Notes: a model not told the origin generated them from the letters alone. 64,000 nucleotides of DNA from Ferruginibacter sp. (GCA_017983695.1 JAGOAX010000002.1:1-64000), one strand, 5' to 3'; counted from the stretch's first letter, positions 16,429 through 26,619 are shown. Numbers and translations: made by a program.

Positions 16429-17928
16429 ATGAATTCAACTGCATTATATAAAGAATACGTAACAAAGATGCAACAAATTGCCGATGTAAAATATGCATCA
16501 GCAGTTTTACAATGGGACCAGGAGACTTACCTGCCCTCAAAAGGCAACGCTATACGTGGGCAGCAAATTGCCACCCTCAACGAAATTGCTCATCAAAAAT
16601 TTGCTACTGAAAAAACAGGTGCTTTGCTGAATGAACTGTTAGCTGCAAATAATTTAAGCGACGCACAAAACAAAAATGTACAACTAAGCCTTTATGATTA
16701 TAACAGGGCCAATAAATTTACCAGCGATTTTGTACGTACCATGACAGAAACTGTAAACAAAAGTTTTCATGCATGGATACAGGCCCGTAAAGAAAATTCA
16801 TTTGCTGCTTTTGAGCAACCACTTGATGAATTGATACAATTAAAAAAGCAGGAAGCTGATATTTTAGGCTACGCCAACCATCCTTACGATGCATTAATGA
16901 ATGATTACGACAAAGGATTAACTGTTTCAATTACAGATAAAATATTTGCTGAACTTAAACCACAATTATCCAGCCTGCTAAATGAAATTGCAAATAAAAC
17001 ACAGGTAGATGATTCTTTTTTGCACCAGCATTTTAATAAGGATAGCCAATGGAAATTTGGTATGGAAATATTAAAGCGACTGAACTTTGATTTTGAAGCC
17101 GGCAGGCAGGATATCAGCGAACATCCATTTACCACCAATTTCAATAACGCAGATGTACGCATTACTACAAGGATTGACGAAAACGATTTCAACAATATGA
17201 CCTGGAGTTGTTTACATGAGGCTGGCCATGCCTTATATGAGCAGGGATTACCGGGTGATGAATATGGCTTACCATTAAGTGAATACTGCAGCCTCAGTAT
17301 TCATGAAAGCCAGAGCCGCCTTTGGGAAAACAATGTGGGCAGGGCTTTACCCTTTTGGCAGCACAATTTTTCGCTATTGCAAACGTTTTTTAAAAGGCAG
17401 TTAGGCAGTGTAAATATTGACCAGTTTTACAAAGCCATTAATAAAGTAACCCCTTCATTAATAAGAACTGAAGCAGATGAACTGACTTATCATTTTCATG
17501 TAATGATAAGGTACGAGATAGAGAAAATGCTTATCGATGGCAGCATATCAACAAAAGATATTCCGGCCTACTGGAATGAACATTACGAAAAATACCTGGG
17601 TATAAAAGTACCCGACGATAAAAGAGGATGTTTGCAGGATGTGCACTGGAGCCATGGCAGTTTTGGATATTTTGCTACTTATAGCCTGGGAAGTTTATAC
17701 GCCGCACAATTGTATGCAGCAATTACAGGAGAAAATGCGTCTATAGAAAAAGAAATAGCCGCAGGTAACAACAAAAGCCTGCTGCAATGGTTAAACAAAA
17801 ATATTCACCGGCACGCCAGGTATTATACATCGGAAGAGCTGTGCCGGAAAGCAACAGGAGAAACATTAAACAGTACCCATTTTATCCGTTATGCCACTAA
17901 AAAATACACAGCTATTTACATTTCTTAA
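16429..17928 (+). CDS. Carboxypeptidase Taq, M32 family metallopeptidase
   Basis: A 499-residue zinc carboxypeptidase. The HEXXH zinc site is in LHEAGHALYEQG (about residue 265), and the third ligand is the Glu in IHESQSRLWEN some 25 residues later. The PSLIRTEADELTYHFHV segment is a further M32 signature. Length is typical. It removes C-terminal residues from peptides in the cytosol. It is probably co-transcribed with the lipoprotein gene 10 nt downstream. Confidence 0.95.
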   Translation: MNSTALYKEYVTKMQQIADVKYASAVLQWDQETYLPSKGNAIRGQQIATLNEIAHQKFATEKTGALLNELLAANNLSDAQNKNVQLSLYDYNRANKFTSDFVRTMTETVNKSFHAWIQARKENSFAAFEQPLDELIQLKKQEADILGYANHPYDALMNDYDKGLTVSITDKIFAELKPQLSSLLNEIANKTQVDDSFLHQHFNKDSQWKFGMEILKRLNFDFEAGRQDISEHPFTTNFNNADVRITTRIDENDFNNMTWSCLHEAGHALYEQGLPGDEYGLPLSEYCSLSIHESQSRLWENNVGRALPFWQHNFSLLQTFFKRQLGSVNIDQFYKAINKVTPSLIRTEADELTYHFHVMIRYEIEKMLIDGSISTKDIPAYWNEHYEKYLGIKVPDDKRGCLQDVHWSHGSFGYFATYSLGSLYAAQLYAAITGENASIEKEIAAGNNKSLLQWLNKNIHRHARYYTSEELCRKATGETLNSTHFIRYATKKYTAIYIS

Positions 17929-17938
17929 GTCAGAGGAT

Positions 17939-18400
17939 ATGCCTAATCTTTTATACAGATCAAGATTTATTATAGCCATCCTTTTTGCTGTTATCTTATT
18001 ATTAAGCAGTTGCAAAAAAATTACTGAAGCTGTTCAACCAAGCCAAACAGCCTTGCAGCAATATTTTGAAGAAAATATTTTAAACCGGGATTTTATTGTT
18101 CATTTAGCCACAGATAACGGCACCGACCTTACCACACAGTTCAGCGGTTTTAAATTCAAGCTTACAAAAAACACTTTACTGGATGGCCCGATGACAGCTA
18201 TTAACAGCACCAATACCTATAACGGCACCTGGAGTTGTAATGATGATTACAGCAAATTGGTTATTACACTGCCTGCTGCTGTTACAGCATTTGGTTTTTT
18301 AAACAGGGAATGGCGTTTTACAAAAAAAACATTCCCAATAATGGAGCTGGCACCCTGGGGTACTACCGAGCCCAAAATTTTACATATGGAACGGTTGTAA
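17939..18400 (+). CDS. Lipoprotein of unknown function
   Basis: A 153-residue lipoprotein. The signal peptide ends in the lipobox LLSSC (Cys near residue 24). The rest is soluble, with a segment NTYNGTWSCNDDYSKLVITLP that resembles lipocalin-like beta structure, but I cannot assign a family. I start it at 17939, which gives a normal signal peptide; the frame is open 16 codons further upstream into the carboxypeptidase gene. It lies 10 nt after the M32 stop. Confidence 0.75.
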   Translation: MPNLLYRSRFIIAILFAVILLLSSCKKITEAVQPSQTALQQYFEENILNRDFIVHLATDNGTDLTTQFSGFKFKLTKNTLLDGPMTAINSTNTYNGTWSCNDDYSKLVITLPAAVTAFGFLNREWRFTKKTFPIMELAPWGTTEPKILHMERL

Positions 18401-18602
18401 ATCTTAAAAAAAAGTAATACCTTACAATAGAATTATTTTTAGCTTACTACCTGAACCAGATTGTTTTTTACCACAAAGCAATATTTTTTGCTTTTTTATC
18501 TATTAGCGCAATTTTTTCCCGGGTTTTAAGTTATTAGAGATAGTACTAACATGTGGCTAAGGCCGCATTATCCAATTATCATAAAAAACAAAGCACTTAC
18601 CA

Positions 18603-21600
18603 ATGACTACCAGGTTTGGAGTCAAATACTGCCTTATCATTGTAATATTAGCTGCACTTAACTTTTCTGCCAAAGCCCAGTTAACTGCTAATTTTACAGG
18701 TTCACCCTTAGCTGGTTGTGCCCCCCTTGTTGTAAGTTTTACCGATCAATCTACCGGCGCTCCCACTCAATGGAAATGGGATTTAGGTAACGGAACAATT
18801 TCTTTTTTACAAAACCCTTCTGTTACTTATTTTAATCCCGGGCAATATACTATCAAGCTGGTTGTATATAATATTGCCGGAGATTCTGACGTGGTTATTA
18901 AAACACAATTCATTACGGTTTATGCTGCACCCAATGTGGCTTTTACAGGTAGTCCGTTAACAGGCTGCTTTCCATTACCGGTTAATTTTACCGATCAAAG
19001 TACTGCAGGCAGTGGTACTATAACACAATGGCAATGGGATTTTGGTGATGGCTCTTCCAGCAGCATTCCGAGCCCGTCGCATACTTATACAGCCGCAGGC
19101 AATTACAATGTAACGTTAAGACTGACCAATAGTTTTGGTTGCATTAAAGTTTTATCAAAACCACAATACATTAAAATAAGTAGTGGCGTACATGCCGATT
19201 TTTCAAATTCCAATCCCGGCAGTTGTAATCCACCTGTAAATATTAATTTTCAAAATTTATCAACAGGCACAGGTGTATTAAGTTATCAATGGAGTTTTGG
19301 TGATGGTGGCACTTCTGTTTTACCTAATCCATCACACACCTATAGTTTACCTGGAAATTATACCGTACGGTTAATAACAACCAATAGTACCGGCTGCACA
19401 GATACGATAACAAAAAACAATTTAATAATTATTGGAACTATTAATGCTGCATTTACAAGTGCAGACAATGTTTGTGTAAACAGCTCATTGGTTTTTACCA
19501 ATACCTCTGCACCAGCACCTGTTGCAGCAGCCTGGGATTTTGGTGATGGTACTACCTCTACATCAATTAATGCCGTTAAAACTTATACCACCGCAGGAAT
19601 TTACCAGGTACAATTAATTGCAGACTTTGGAGGCTGCTTTGACACCACTTATAAAACAATAACTGTGTTTGATAAACCCCTTGCTGATTTTACTGCACCG
19701 AATACAACATCGTGTAAAGCACCGCTTACAGTTAATTTTAATAATTTAACTACCGGTGTTACAGGATATAACTGGGATTTTGGCGATGGCAATACCTCCA
19801 CTGTACGTAACCCGGTACATACCTATAATACAACCGGAAATTTTACAGTTACATTAATTGTAACCAATGCCAATGGATGCTCGGATACTTTACAAAAGCC
19901 AGGCTTTATTCAAATTCAACCGCCACAAGCCAGCATAAATAATTTACCCGTTTCATCATGTGCACCATTAAACTGGACATTTTCTTCAACAGTAAATTCT
20001 GTTGATCCTGTAATAAGTTATCAATGGGATTTTGGCGATGGCGCTACTTCAACTTTACAAAATCCGGTACATAATTTTGCTGCAGGAAGCTATGATATAC
20101 AACTTATAGTTACAACTGCCGGAGGTTGTACCGATACGGTTATTGTAAGATCCGGAATTTTGGCAACTGTTAAGCCTGTTGCAAACTTTGTAGCAAATCC
20201 AAGAGATGTATGTGCATTTGTGCCGGTTAATTTTACAGATCTATCTACTGGTGCGGTAAGCAACTGGCGATGGCTTTTTGGCGATGGTAATACATCAACC
20301 GATAAAAATCCAATACATAATTACGAAGACACCGGGTATTTTGATGTAACCCTTATAGTATGTAATGGAGGTTGTTGCGATTCTGTAACGTTTGTAAAGT
20401 ACATGCACATCAATCCGCCAATTGCTGCATTTACGCCATCATTTGATTGCAGTAAACCTAAAGAAAGAATATTTACCGATCAATCAATTGGTGCTGATGA
20501 GTGGAACTGGAATTTTGGGGATGGCAATACATCTACACAACAAAGCCCTGTGCATACTTATGCTGATACAGGAACATACACTATTACATTGCTGGTAAAA
20601 AATTATGCCACAGGCTGCGAACACACAACAACGAGAACAGTAAGAATACTTTTTGAAAAAGCAAATTTTACAGTAACTGATTCTGTAGTCTGTAAAAATA
20701 ATCCTGTTACATTTACTGCTGTTGGTAACAATATCTCCAATGTTGCATTGTACGAATGGAGTTTTGGTGATGGAACTACGGCTGTCAACCCAATCATTGC
20801 ACACTCTTACACACAAGCTGGTAAATACACGGTACAGTTAATTGTTACAGATATTTTAGGTTGCAAAGACACTTTAGTAAAACCATTATTTATACAGGTA
20901 GATGGACCTACTGCAGATTTTGCACCAAGTGTTCCCGGTAGTTGTTTATTAAGTGCAATAACATTTACAGATAATTCTGTAAGCGATGGCATACATCCTG
21001 TTATTACATGGATATGGAATTATGGAGATGGAATTACAGATACAGTAACAGCTCCTCCGTTTCAACACACTTATGCAAACCCCGGCACTTATACAGTTGC
21101 CTTAAAAATTGTTGACAACAAAGGTTGTATTGATTCAATTACCAAAACAAGTGCATTGATAATTTCAAAACCTGTTGCCGATCTTTCTACAACAGATACT
21201 TTATCATGCCCAACAAAGCCAATTAATTTTACAAATAAATCAACCGGCCCCGGCCTTATCTATAACTGGAATTTTGGAGATGGAAATACCAGTACCTCAA
21301 CAAACCCTGTACACAGCTATGCTGCAGATGGTATATACACTATTAAACTACACATCACAGATCAATACGGTTGTACAGATTCAATTACCTATCCCAACTA
21401 TGTTACCATTGTATCGCCACATGCAAACTTCAGCCTGAGTGATTCATTAGGAACATGTCCGCCTTTGTTTGTAAGTTTCACCAATACATCACAAAACTTT
21501 ACAGCTGTTAGTTGGGATTTTGGAGATGGCACATCAACACAAACAGATAATCCGTCGCATTTTTACAATATTCCGGGAACATATATTGCCAGGCTCACTG

Positions 21601-23402
21601 TTACCAGCCCCGGTGGTTGCATAGATGTAAAACAAAAAATAATTACTGTAAGAGGTCCGTTAGGCACTTTTAATTATGGCCCTGTAAACGGTTGTAAACC
21701 TTTAACAGTAAACTTTACGGCATCAACACAAGACAGACTTTCCTTTATCTGGGATTTTAATGATGGTTCTACAAACTCAACTACAGACTCAATCGTTTCT
21801 CATACTTATACCATACCGGGTATTTATGTCCCTAAAATGATACTGGTTGATCCGGGTGGATGTGTGGTTCCAATTTCAGGGCCTGATACTATTGTGGTAA
21901 ATGGTGTTAATGCCAACTTTGGTTTTATCAATAATACTTATTGCGATGCAGCTTCAATAAATTTTTCAGATTCCTCTTTCAGCAATGAAGTAATTACAAA
22001 CTATGAGTGGAGTTTTGGTGATGGTAATTCATCACCGCTTCAAAATCCAACACATGCTTATAATGCTCCCGGATTATATTATCCGGAGTTAATAGTAACA
22101 ACACAAAGTGGTTGTAAGGATACCATACAAAGCCCTGCGCCTGTAAAAATTGTTGCATCACCGCAGGCAGCTATTGCCAGTACAGCAAATGGATGTGCGC
22201 CGTTAACTGTAAACTTTAATGGGCAATTGATTATTCCCGATACTTCGGCCATCAGTTGGAACTGGAATTTTGCAAATGGTAATCTGTCAACATTACAAAA
22301 TCCTCCTGCACAGATTTATACTACAGCAGGAACCTATACCATACAGGTAATAGCAGCTAACAGCAGCGGATGTAAAGACACTGCAACAAAAATCATTGAT
22401 GCGTTTTTAGTACCAACCATTAGTGCAGGTGCAGACACTTTAGTGTGCAGGGGAAAAAGCACTACACTTACTGCTGCAGGCGCTGCAACATATACCTGGA
22501 GCCCAGCAACAGGTTTAAGTTGTGCAAATTGTATTGCACCTGTTGCCAGCCCCGATTCGGCTACTACTTATATTGTAAGAGGAACAACTGCAGAGGGTTG
22601 CAGTAATACAGACAGTGTTATAGTAAATGTAAAACAACCTTTTGCAATGAGTAACAGCAATGGCGATACATTGTGCAAAGGCAATGCAGTAAGATTATAC
22701 GCAAGCGGTGCAGCTACTTATGTGTGGAGTCCGTCAACAGGTTTAAGCAGCACTACTTCGGCTACTCCATTAGCAAGCCCTTCTACCACTACAGCCTACC
22801 GTGTAATTGGAACCGATGATAAATCCTGTTTTAAAGATACCGGCTTTGTAATTGTAAAAGTTTATCCCATACCAACAGTTGAGGCCGGCCAGGATAAAAC
22901 CATCAACATAGGTCAGACAGTTGAATTAAAGCCAATAGTTTCTGCTGATGTGATTACTGCCATTTGGTCGCCAACACAAAGTATTGTACAAACTAATTTC
23001 CCTGATGTAACTGTTAAACCAAAAGAAACTACAGAATACACTTTGGAAGTAAGAAATGCCGGAGGCTGCAAATCGAGAGACCATATAACCATTTTTGTGG
23101 TATGTAATGGTGCTAATATATTTATACCAAATACTTTCTCGCCAAACGGAGATGGAGCCAATGATATTTTTTATCCGAGAGGTACTGGATTATTCAGCAT
23201 TAAAACACTACGCATATTTAACCGCTGGGGCGAAGTGGTGTTTGAAAAAAATAGTTTTACACCCAATGATGCATCGGCAGGATGGAACGGGACCTTTAAA
23301 GGATTAAAACTTACACCGGATGTATATGTGTATACAGTAGACATTATTTGCGATAATAGTACCACACTTACGTTGAAAGGAAATGTGGCGTTGATAAAGT
23401 AA
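18603..23402 (+). CDS. Giant secreted PKD-repeat protein with type IX secretion C-terminal domain (type B)
   Basis: A 1599-residue protein. Signal peptide residues 1-26 (cleavage after AKA). About 15 tandem PKD domains of roughly 85 residues follow (about 27-1270), each marked by a W-x-FGDG-like core such as WQWDFGDG or YNWDFGDG; four are degenerate at this core (WDLGNG, WNYGDG, WDFNDG, WNFANG). Then come two Ig-like repeats with a YTWSPATGLS-type motif, one more beta domain, and the C-terminal sorting domain (about 1515-1599), which begins IPNTFSPNGDGANDIF and contains LRIFNRWGEVVFE. This C-terminus is the type B signal for secretion by the type IX system and surface attachment. Each PKD domain has a Cys pair flanking it. 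A role in adhesion or in binding polymers is likely. Confidence 0.93.
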   Translation: MTTRFGVKYCLIIVILAALNFSAKAQLTANFTGSPLAGCAPLVVSFTDQSTGAPTQWKWDLGNGTISFLQNPSVTYFNPGQYTIKLVVYNIAGDSDVVIKTQFITVYAAPNVAFTGSPLTGCFPLPVNFTDQSTAGSGTITQWQWDFGDGSSSSIPSPSHTYTAAGNYNVTLRLTNSFGCIKVLSKPQYIKISSGVHADFSNSNPGSCNPPVNINFQNLSTGTGVLSYQWSFGDGGTSVLPNPSHTYSLPGNYTVRLITTNSTGCTDTITKNNLIIIGTINAAFTSADNVCVNSSLVFTNTSAPAPVAAAWDFGDGTTSTSINAVKTYTTAGIYQVQLIADFGGCFDTTYKTITVFDKPLADFTAPNTTSCKAPLTVNFNNLTTGVTGYNWDFGDGNTSTVRNPVHTYNTTGNFTVTLIVTNANGCSDTLQKPGFIQIQPPQASINNLPVSSCAPLNWTFSSTVNSVDPVISYQWDFGDGATSTLQNPVHNFAAGSYDIQLIVTTAGGCTDTVIVRSGILATVKPVANFVANPRDVCAFVPVNFTDLSTGAVSNWRWLFGDGNTSTDKNPIHNYEDTGYFDVTLIVCNGGCCDSVTFVKYMHINPPIAAFTPSFDCSKPKERIFTDQSIGADEWNWNFGDGNTSTQQSPVHTYADTGTYTITLLVKNYATGCEHTTTRTVRILFEKANFTVTDSVVCKNNPVTFTAVGNNISNVALYEWSFGDGTTAVNPIIAHSYTQAGKYTVQLIVTDILGCKDTLVKPLFIQVDGPTADFAPSVPGSCLLSAITFTDNSVSDGIHPVITWIWNYGDGITDTVTAPPFQHTYANPGTYTVALKIVDNKGCIDSITKTSALIISKPVADLSTTDTLSCPTKPINFTNKSTGPGLIYNWNFGDGNTSTSTNPVHSYAADGIYTIKLHITDQYGCTDSITYPNYVTIVSPHANFSLSDSLGTCPPLFVSFTNTSQNFTAVSWDFGDGTSTQTDNPSHFYNIPGTYIARLTVTSPGGCIDVKQKIITVRGPLGTFNYGPVNGCKPLTVNFTASTQDRLSFIWDFNDGSTNSTTDSIVSHTYTIPGIYVPKMILVDPGGCVVPISGPDTIVVNGVNANFGFINNTYCDAASINFSDSSFSNEVITNYEWSFGDGNSSPLQNPTHAYNAPGLYYPELIVTTQSGCKDTIQSPAPVKIVASPQAAIASTANGCAPLTVNFNGQLIIPDTSAISWNWNFANGNLSTLQNPPAQIYTTAGTYTIQVIAANSSGCKDTATKIIDAFLVPTISAGADTLVCRGKSTTLTAAGAATYTWSPATGLSCANCIAPVASPDSATTYIVRGTTAEGCSNTDSVIVNVKQPFAMSNSNGDTLCKGNAVRLYASGAATYVWSPSTGLSSTTSATPLASPSTTTAYRVIGTDDKSCFKDTGFVIVKVYPIPTVEAGQDKTINIGQTVELKPIVSADVITAIWSPTQSIVQTNFPDVTVKPKETTEYTLEVRNAGGCKSRDHITIFVVCNGANIFIPNTFSPNGDGANDIFYPRGTGLFSIKTLRIFNRWGEVVFEKNSFTPNDASAGWNGTFKGLKLTPDVYVYTVDIICDNSTTLTLKGNVALIK

Positions 23403-23425
23403 AATTTATTTTATTCAACAATGAA

Positions 23426-23450
23426 AAATGCCGGAACTGATCCGGCATTT
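23426..23450 (+). terminator. Intrinsic terminator of the PKD protein gene
   Basis: AAATGCCGGA, a 5-nt loop, TCCGGCATTT, then TTTT: a perfect 10-bp stem with U-tract, 24 nt after the stop. It may also serve the convergent acyl-CoA-binding gene. Confidence 0.88.
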
Positions 23451-23469
23451 TTTTATAAGAAATCTTAAA

Positions 23470-23727
23470 TTATCCTTTTAGCTTCTCCACCAGCGCCACA
23501 TACTCTCCCATCGCTGTATCTTTTGCTTTCCCTTTCAGTGATGCCCATGCTTCGTATTTAGCTTTCCCCACAAAATCAAATGGGTTGGATGGTCCTTCGC
23601 TGCTAACATCGCCTTCAGTTGCTTGTTTGTACAAAGAATACAATTGTAGTAATGTTTCGTTATCGGGTTTAGCGCTGAGGTTTTTGCTATCTGCAGCTGC
23701 TTTTTCAAATTGTTCTTTTAGTTCCAT
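23470..23727 (-). CDS. Acyl-CoA-binding protein
   Basis: An 85-residue ACBP, a four-helix protein that buffers long-chain acyl-CoA. The family pattern is complete: LKEQFEKAAADSKNL at the start, LLQLYSLYKQATEGDV in helix 2 (Tyr and Lys contact the CoA), FDFVGKAKYEAWASLKGK and the C-terminal YVALVEKLK. ACBP is mainly eukaryotic but common in Bacteroidota. It is convergent with the PKD gene. Confidence 0.94.
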   Translation of the reverse strand: MELKEQFEKAAADSKNLSAKPDNETLLQLYSLYKQATEGDVSSEGPSNPFDFVGKAKYEAWASLKGKAKDTAMGEYVALVEKLKG

Positions 23728-23780
23728 GGTGATATATTTTTTACGAAACTACTTTTATTTTTTTTAGATTGATGGATTTA

Positions 23781-24851
23781 TTAGTTAAAATTTAAGCCCA
23801 CCTGTTTTTGTTTATATGCTTTTTCCATGCTGCGGATTTGTTTAAACGATCTGAAGCTCATGTACTCAAACCCTCTCTTTTTATTTTCCTTTGCAGCCCT
23901 ATACATCATTTCGTAATGAGCGGTAATAACTTTTTGAGCCTTAAAAAAAGAAAAGCCTGGCTGATAAATATGTGCAGGCTCTGCCCCTGCACCATTCAAT
24001 TCAAGTATAGCAAAATTTTTACCCTGTTTTAAATCTTCAATACTGGCACAACGCAGATCGTAGCGGCCAAAATAAAATCCACTAACGCTTTTACTGATAG
24101 TATCGAAAGTGTTAACCAACTGTTCGTCCACAATATTATTATAATCTAAAAACATAGCGCCCCGTACATGATTTCCGTACGGAACCAGTATTTCTTCCTG
24201 CCCATCCTTTAAAATGTGATCGAAATTTATCTGTTCATTTTGCTTGAGTGCTGCAGATTGGAGAAACGCACGGTCGTTACGTTCAATCAATTGTTCAATG
24301 GTGGAAACACCATCACCTGTAACACTCAATAATTTCTTTAGTGTTACCGATGTTACAGCGCCTCTATCGCTATTGGGATGGCGAAAATAAAAAATACTAA
24401 ACTCCAAAGGATAGGCTGAATAAGCTTGTATAAGAAAGGGAATTACAACATATCTTTTATATGCTTCCAGTTCAATAACATTATTTATTTTTTTTACACA
24501 CCAGCCTCTCTCTCCACGGTCTGGTTTGGCAATTACCGGAAATTCAATTGCGGCAGCAGCCATTTTTTGTATAGTTGATTGTAAGTCATCCGCTGCATCA
24601 ACATAAATAATAGCGGGGTAGTATTGTTTTGGAATGAGTTCAAATATTTTCCATTTACTTTCAAAAAACATCCCCCCTGTTTCAATAGAAGGATTGGCGG
24701 CTGAAAAAAAGAACAATGATCTTGCTTTTAAACAGACGTAAACAAAATAAAAACTTGCCGGGAAATATACCACCCACATTGGCCAATACTCCCAGCTAAA
24801 AAATTTAATTCGTAAAACCCTGAATTTATATTTTAGTTTCTGCAAAAACAT
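23781..24851 (-). CDS. ATP-grasp-like membrane-associated protein
   Basis: A 356-residue protein. A hydrophobic N-terminal region (about residues 20-45: EYWPMWVVYFPASFYFVYVC) is followed by an ATP-grasp-like fold with FPVIAKPDRGERGWCVKKI (lysine of the ATP site), FYFGRYDLRCASIEDL, and the metal-site motif LELNGAGAEPAHIY. Such proteins are usually labelled D-alanine--D-alanine ligase, but the N-terminus differs and the substrate is unknown. I start it at 24851; the ATG at 24899 would overlap the upstream NRDE gene by 23 nt. It lies directly after that gene, which suggests a joint role. Confidence 0.8.
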   Translation of the reverse strand: MFLQKLKYKFRVLRIKFFSWEYWPMWVVYFPASFYFVYVCLKARSLFFFSAANPSIETGGMFFESKWKIFELIPKQYYPAIIYVDAADDLQSTIQKMAAAAIEFPVIAKPDRGERGWCVKKINNVIELEAYKRYVVIPFLIQAYSAYPLEFSIFYFRHPNSDRGAVTSVTLKKLLSVTGDGVSTIEQLIERNDRAFLQSAALKQNEQINFDHILKDGQEEILVPYGNHVRGAMFLDYNNIVDEQLVNTFDTISKSVSGFYFGRYDLRCASIEDLKQGKNFAILELNGAGAEPAHIYQPGFSFFKAQKVITAHYEMMYRAAKENKKRGFEYMSFRSFKQIRSMEKAYKQKQVGLNFN

Positions 24852-24876
24852 ATACAGTTTTATATAAGGCCGGTAT

Positions 24877-25608
24877 TTAAAACAAACAGGCTGGTGCATT
24901 TTTCTTAAGCGCTATTGCAACCGTTTTATCAGTTAAGCTCTGCAAATCTAAATAATTCATTACTGCTGCCTCGTTATCTGTCAACTCAACAAAAGAGTAA
25001 CTCAGTGTTTTAATGCGCTCATTTCTATTTATAATAAATCCATTTTCATTATCTGCAACAGTATTAAAAAAATCAAGTACCGATGTTTTTGAAATTGCAG
25101 GGGTTGTTGCCATCCAGTTTTCAAATAGTTCCTTTCTGTATGTTTTAATTTTATTGTTGTACAGTGTTGATGAAGACCATAAATAAGGCGTATCCATAGC
25201 CAATCTTATCCTGTGTTTTTCAGTTCCATCCCAAACCAGCTGAAAGAGATTATTATCGGCCCATACAATTAACGTGTAAGGTTCAATATTTTCCATATCC
25301 ATCAGCATCCAATCCACCACCGGCATTGCTACACCTAAAAGCTCCTTTACTATCACTCCCCTGCTTTTAAGGTATGGTCCACCTACCTGGTGTTTTTCAA
25401 AACCTCCGTTCAGCAGTATTATCACATGACCCATTTCATTCACACCAATCCATGTACCGCCACCCACAGGATCTACCGGAGACAAATACATCACTTCATT
25501 ATTTGACTGCAATGTTGGTGTTACGGCTTTGGCACGTTTTGGATCCTCATCCCGTAGAGATGCGAAATAATATTTATTAGTACCCGGAACAAATACAACT
25601 GTACACAT
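24877..25608 (-). CDS. NRDE / TANGO2 family protein
   Basis: A 243-residue NRDE (TANGO2-like) protein. The mature start MCTVVFVPG with Cys at position 2 is the mark of an N-terminal-nucleophile fold, and the following NKYYFASLRDEDP is the family's NRDE-like motif (here LRDE). GGTWIGVNEMGHVIILLNGG is also typical. In animals TANGO2 has been linked to haem and lipid handling; the bacterial function is open. The upstream Met at 25653 is rejected because it hides the conserved Cys. It lies 25 nt before the ATP-grasp gene. Confidence 0.85.
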   Translation of the reverse strand: MCTVVFVPGTNKYYFASLRDEDPKRAKAVTPTLQSNNEVMYLSPVDPVGGGTWIGVNEMGHVIILLNGGFEKHQVGGPYLKSRGVIVKELLGVAMPVVDWMLMDMENIEPYTLIVWADNNLFQLVWDGTEKHRIRLAMDTPYLWSSSTLYNNKIKTYRKELFENWMATTPAISKTSVLDFFNTVADNENGFIINRNERIKTLSYSFVELTDNEAAVMNYLDLQSLTDKTVAIALKKNAPACLF

Positions 25609-25667
25609 AAAGTAAATCTTATTTAGAAAAAAAGTTACGGTTTTTTTTGTCAATTAAATTTTGTGAT

Positions 25668-26171
25668 CTAAGCATTGTTCATTGCCATTTTATATTTTAA
25701 AGTTGAGTTAGCCATTCCAAAATTTTTATCTACTATATTTAATTTCATTTCTATTAAAGCAACTTTAATTAATGCCAGGTGATGTACAGTGTGCTCAGTA
25801 TTATAAACTATTTCCCTGTAATAAGTAGTAAACACTTCCGGGCAGGCGTCATCATCATTATCGGCATTTTCAACAATCATTTTCAATTGTACATCGTCAT
25901 TCCGGATGTTATGAATAAGTTCCTGCAAAGTTGTATACGCCAACTCAATATCGGTTTCCAGTAAAAGATTGCGGGTGCGATTTATATAATCAACCGTACC
26001 TGTATAATAGCCATCAACCGCACACTGTAATAATTCAATGATATGTCTTGTATGACCTCCAATACTTGCATTACCCAGGTGTTCTATTTTTTTTATATAC
26101 TGTTCTTTATTTAACAATAAAAGCAGATTACCCAATGATTGTAATTGCTGCGACAGCTGAAAAAAAATCAT
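25668..26171 (-). CDS. DinB-like four-helix protein
   Basis: A 167-residue DinB/YfiT-like protein. The expected metal-site histidines lie at GGHTRHIIELLQ (about residue 40) and EHTVHHLALIKVAL (about residue 130), and helices of the right length surround them. Family members are metal-dependent thiol transferases or hydrolases, often with unknown thiols. It follows the DM13 gene by 12 nt and so belongs to the YHS-DoxX-DM13 operon. Confidence 0.82.
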   Translation of the reverse strand: MIFFQLSQQLQSLGNLLLLLNKEQYIKKIEHLGNASIGGHTRHIIELLQCAVDGYYTGTVDYINRTRNLLLETDIELAYTTLQELIHNIRNDDVQLKMIVENADNDDDACPEVFTTYYREIVYNTEHTVHHLALIKVALIEMKLNIVDKNFGMANSTLKYKMAMNNA

Positions 26172-26183
26172 ATCACTAAATAT

Positions 26184-26609
26184 TTATTGTATTAATGCTG
26201 AACCAAAAAGATGATTAAATGCCACGCAGTGGATCGATATGTATTTATACTCCATAAAATCAGGCATACCTGTTACGTTATAAACCTGGTTGCCGTTAGT
26301 TGATTTTAATACGCCCAGGTCTATATAGTTTATCGGCATAGTTTCTTTAGATAAATAAACATGCAATGCCGGCCCGTTGTTGGTATTAAAGTTTGCAAGC
26401 TTAACTTTATAATCAGTACCATTTATATATACTTCGGCATTTCCGGTTACTGTACCAAAAGGGCCGGAAGTAAAACTGCCGGAATATTTTAATACCCCTG
26501 TTGTATCCACCATTTCATTAACAGTAACCGTGGATGCAAACGAATCCCTGTCCTTTTTACATGATTGAATTGCAGCAACAATTATTAAAACCGCAATTAA
26601 TAAACGCAT
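26184..26609 (-). CDS. DM13-domain lipoprotein
   Basis: A 141-residue lipoprotein (lipobox IQSC, Cys about residue 17) with one DM13 domain: YSGSFTSGPFGTVTGNAEVY, the GPALHVYLS strand, and a C-terminal Cys in ISIHCVAFNHLFGSA. DM13 is proposed to act in electron transfer because of this conserved Cys next to cytochrome-like or DOMON domains. It lies 10 nt downstream of the outer-membrane barrel gene and probably sits in the periplasm or on the outer membrane. Confidence 0.88.
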   Translation of the reverse strand: MRLLIAVLIIVAAIQSCKKDRDSFASTVTVNEMVDTTGVLKYSGSFTSGPFGTVTGNAEVYINGTDYKVKLANFNTNNGPALHVYLSKETMPINYIDLGVLKSTNGNQVYNVTGMPDFMEYKYISIHCVAFNHLFGSALIQ

Positions 26610-26619
26610 AAAACTAAAT

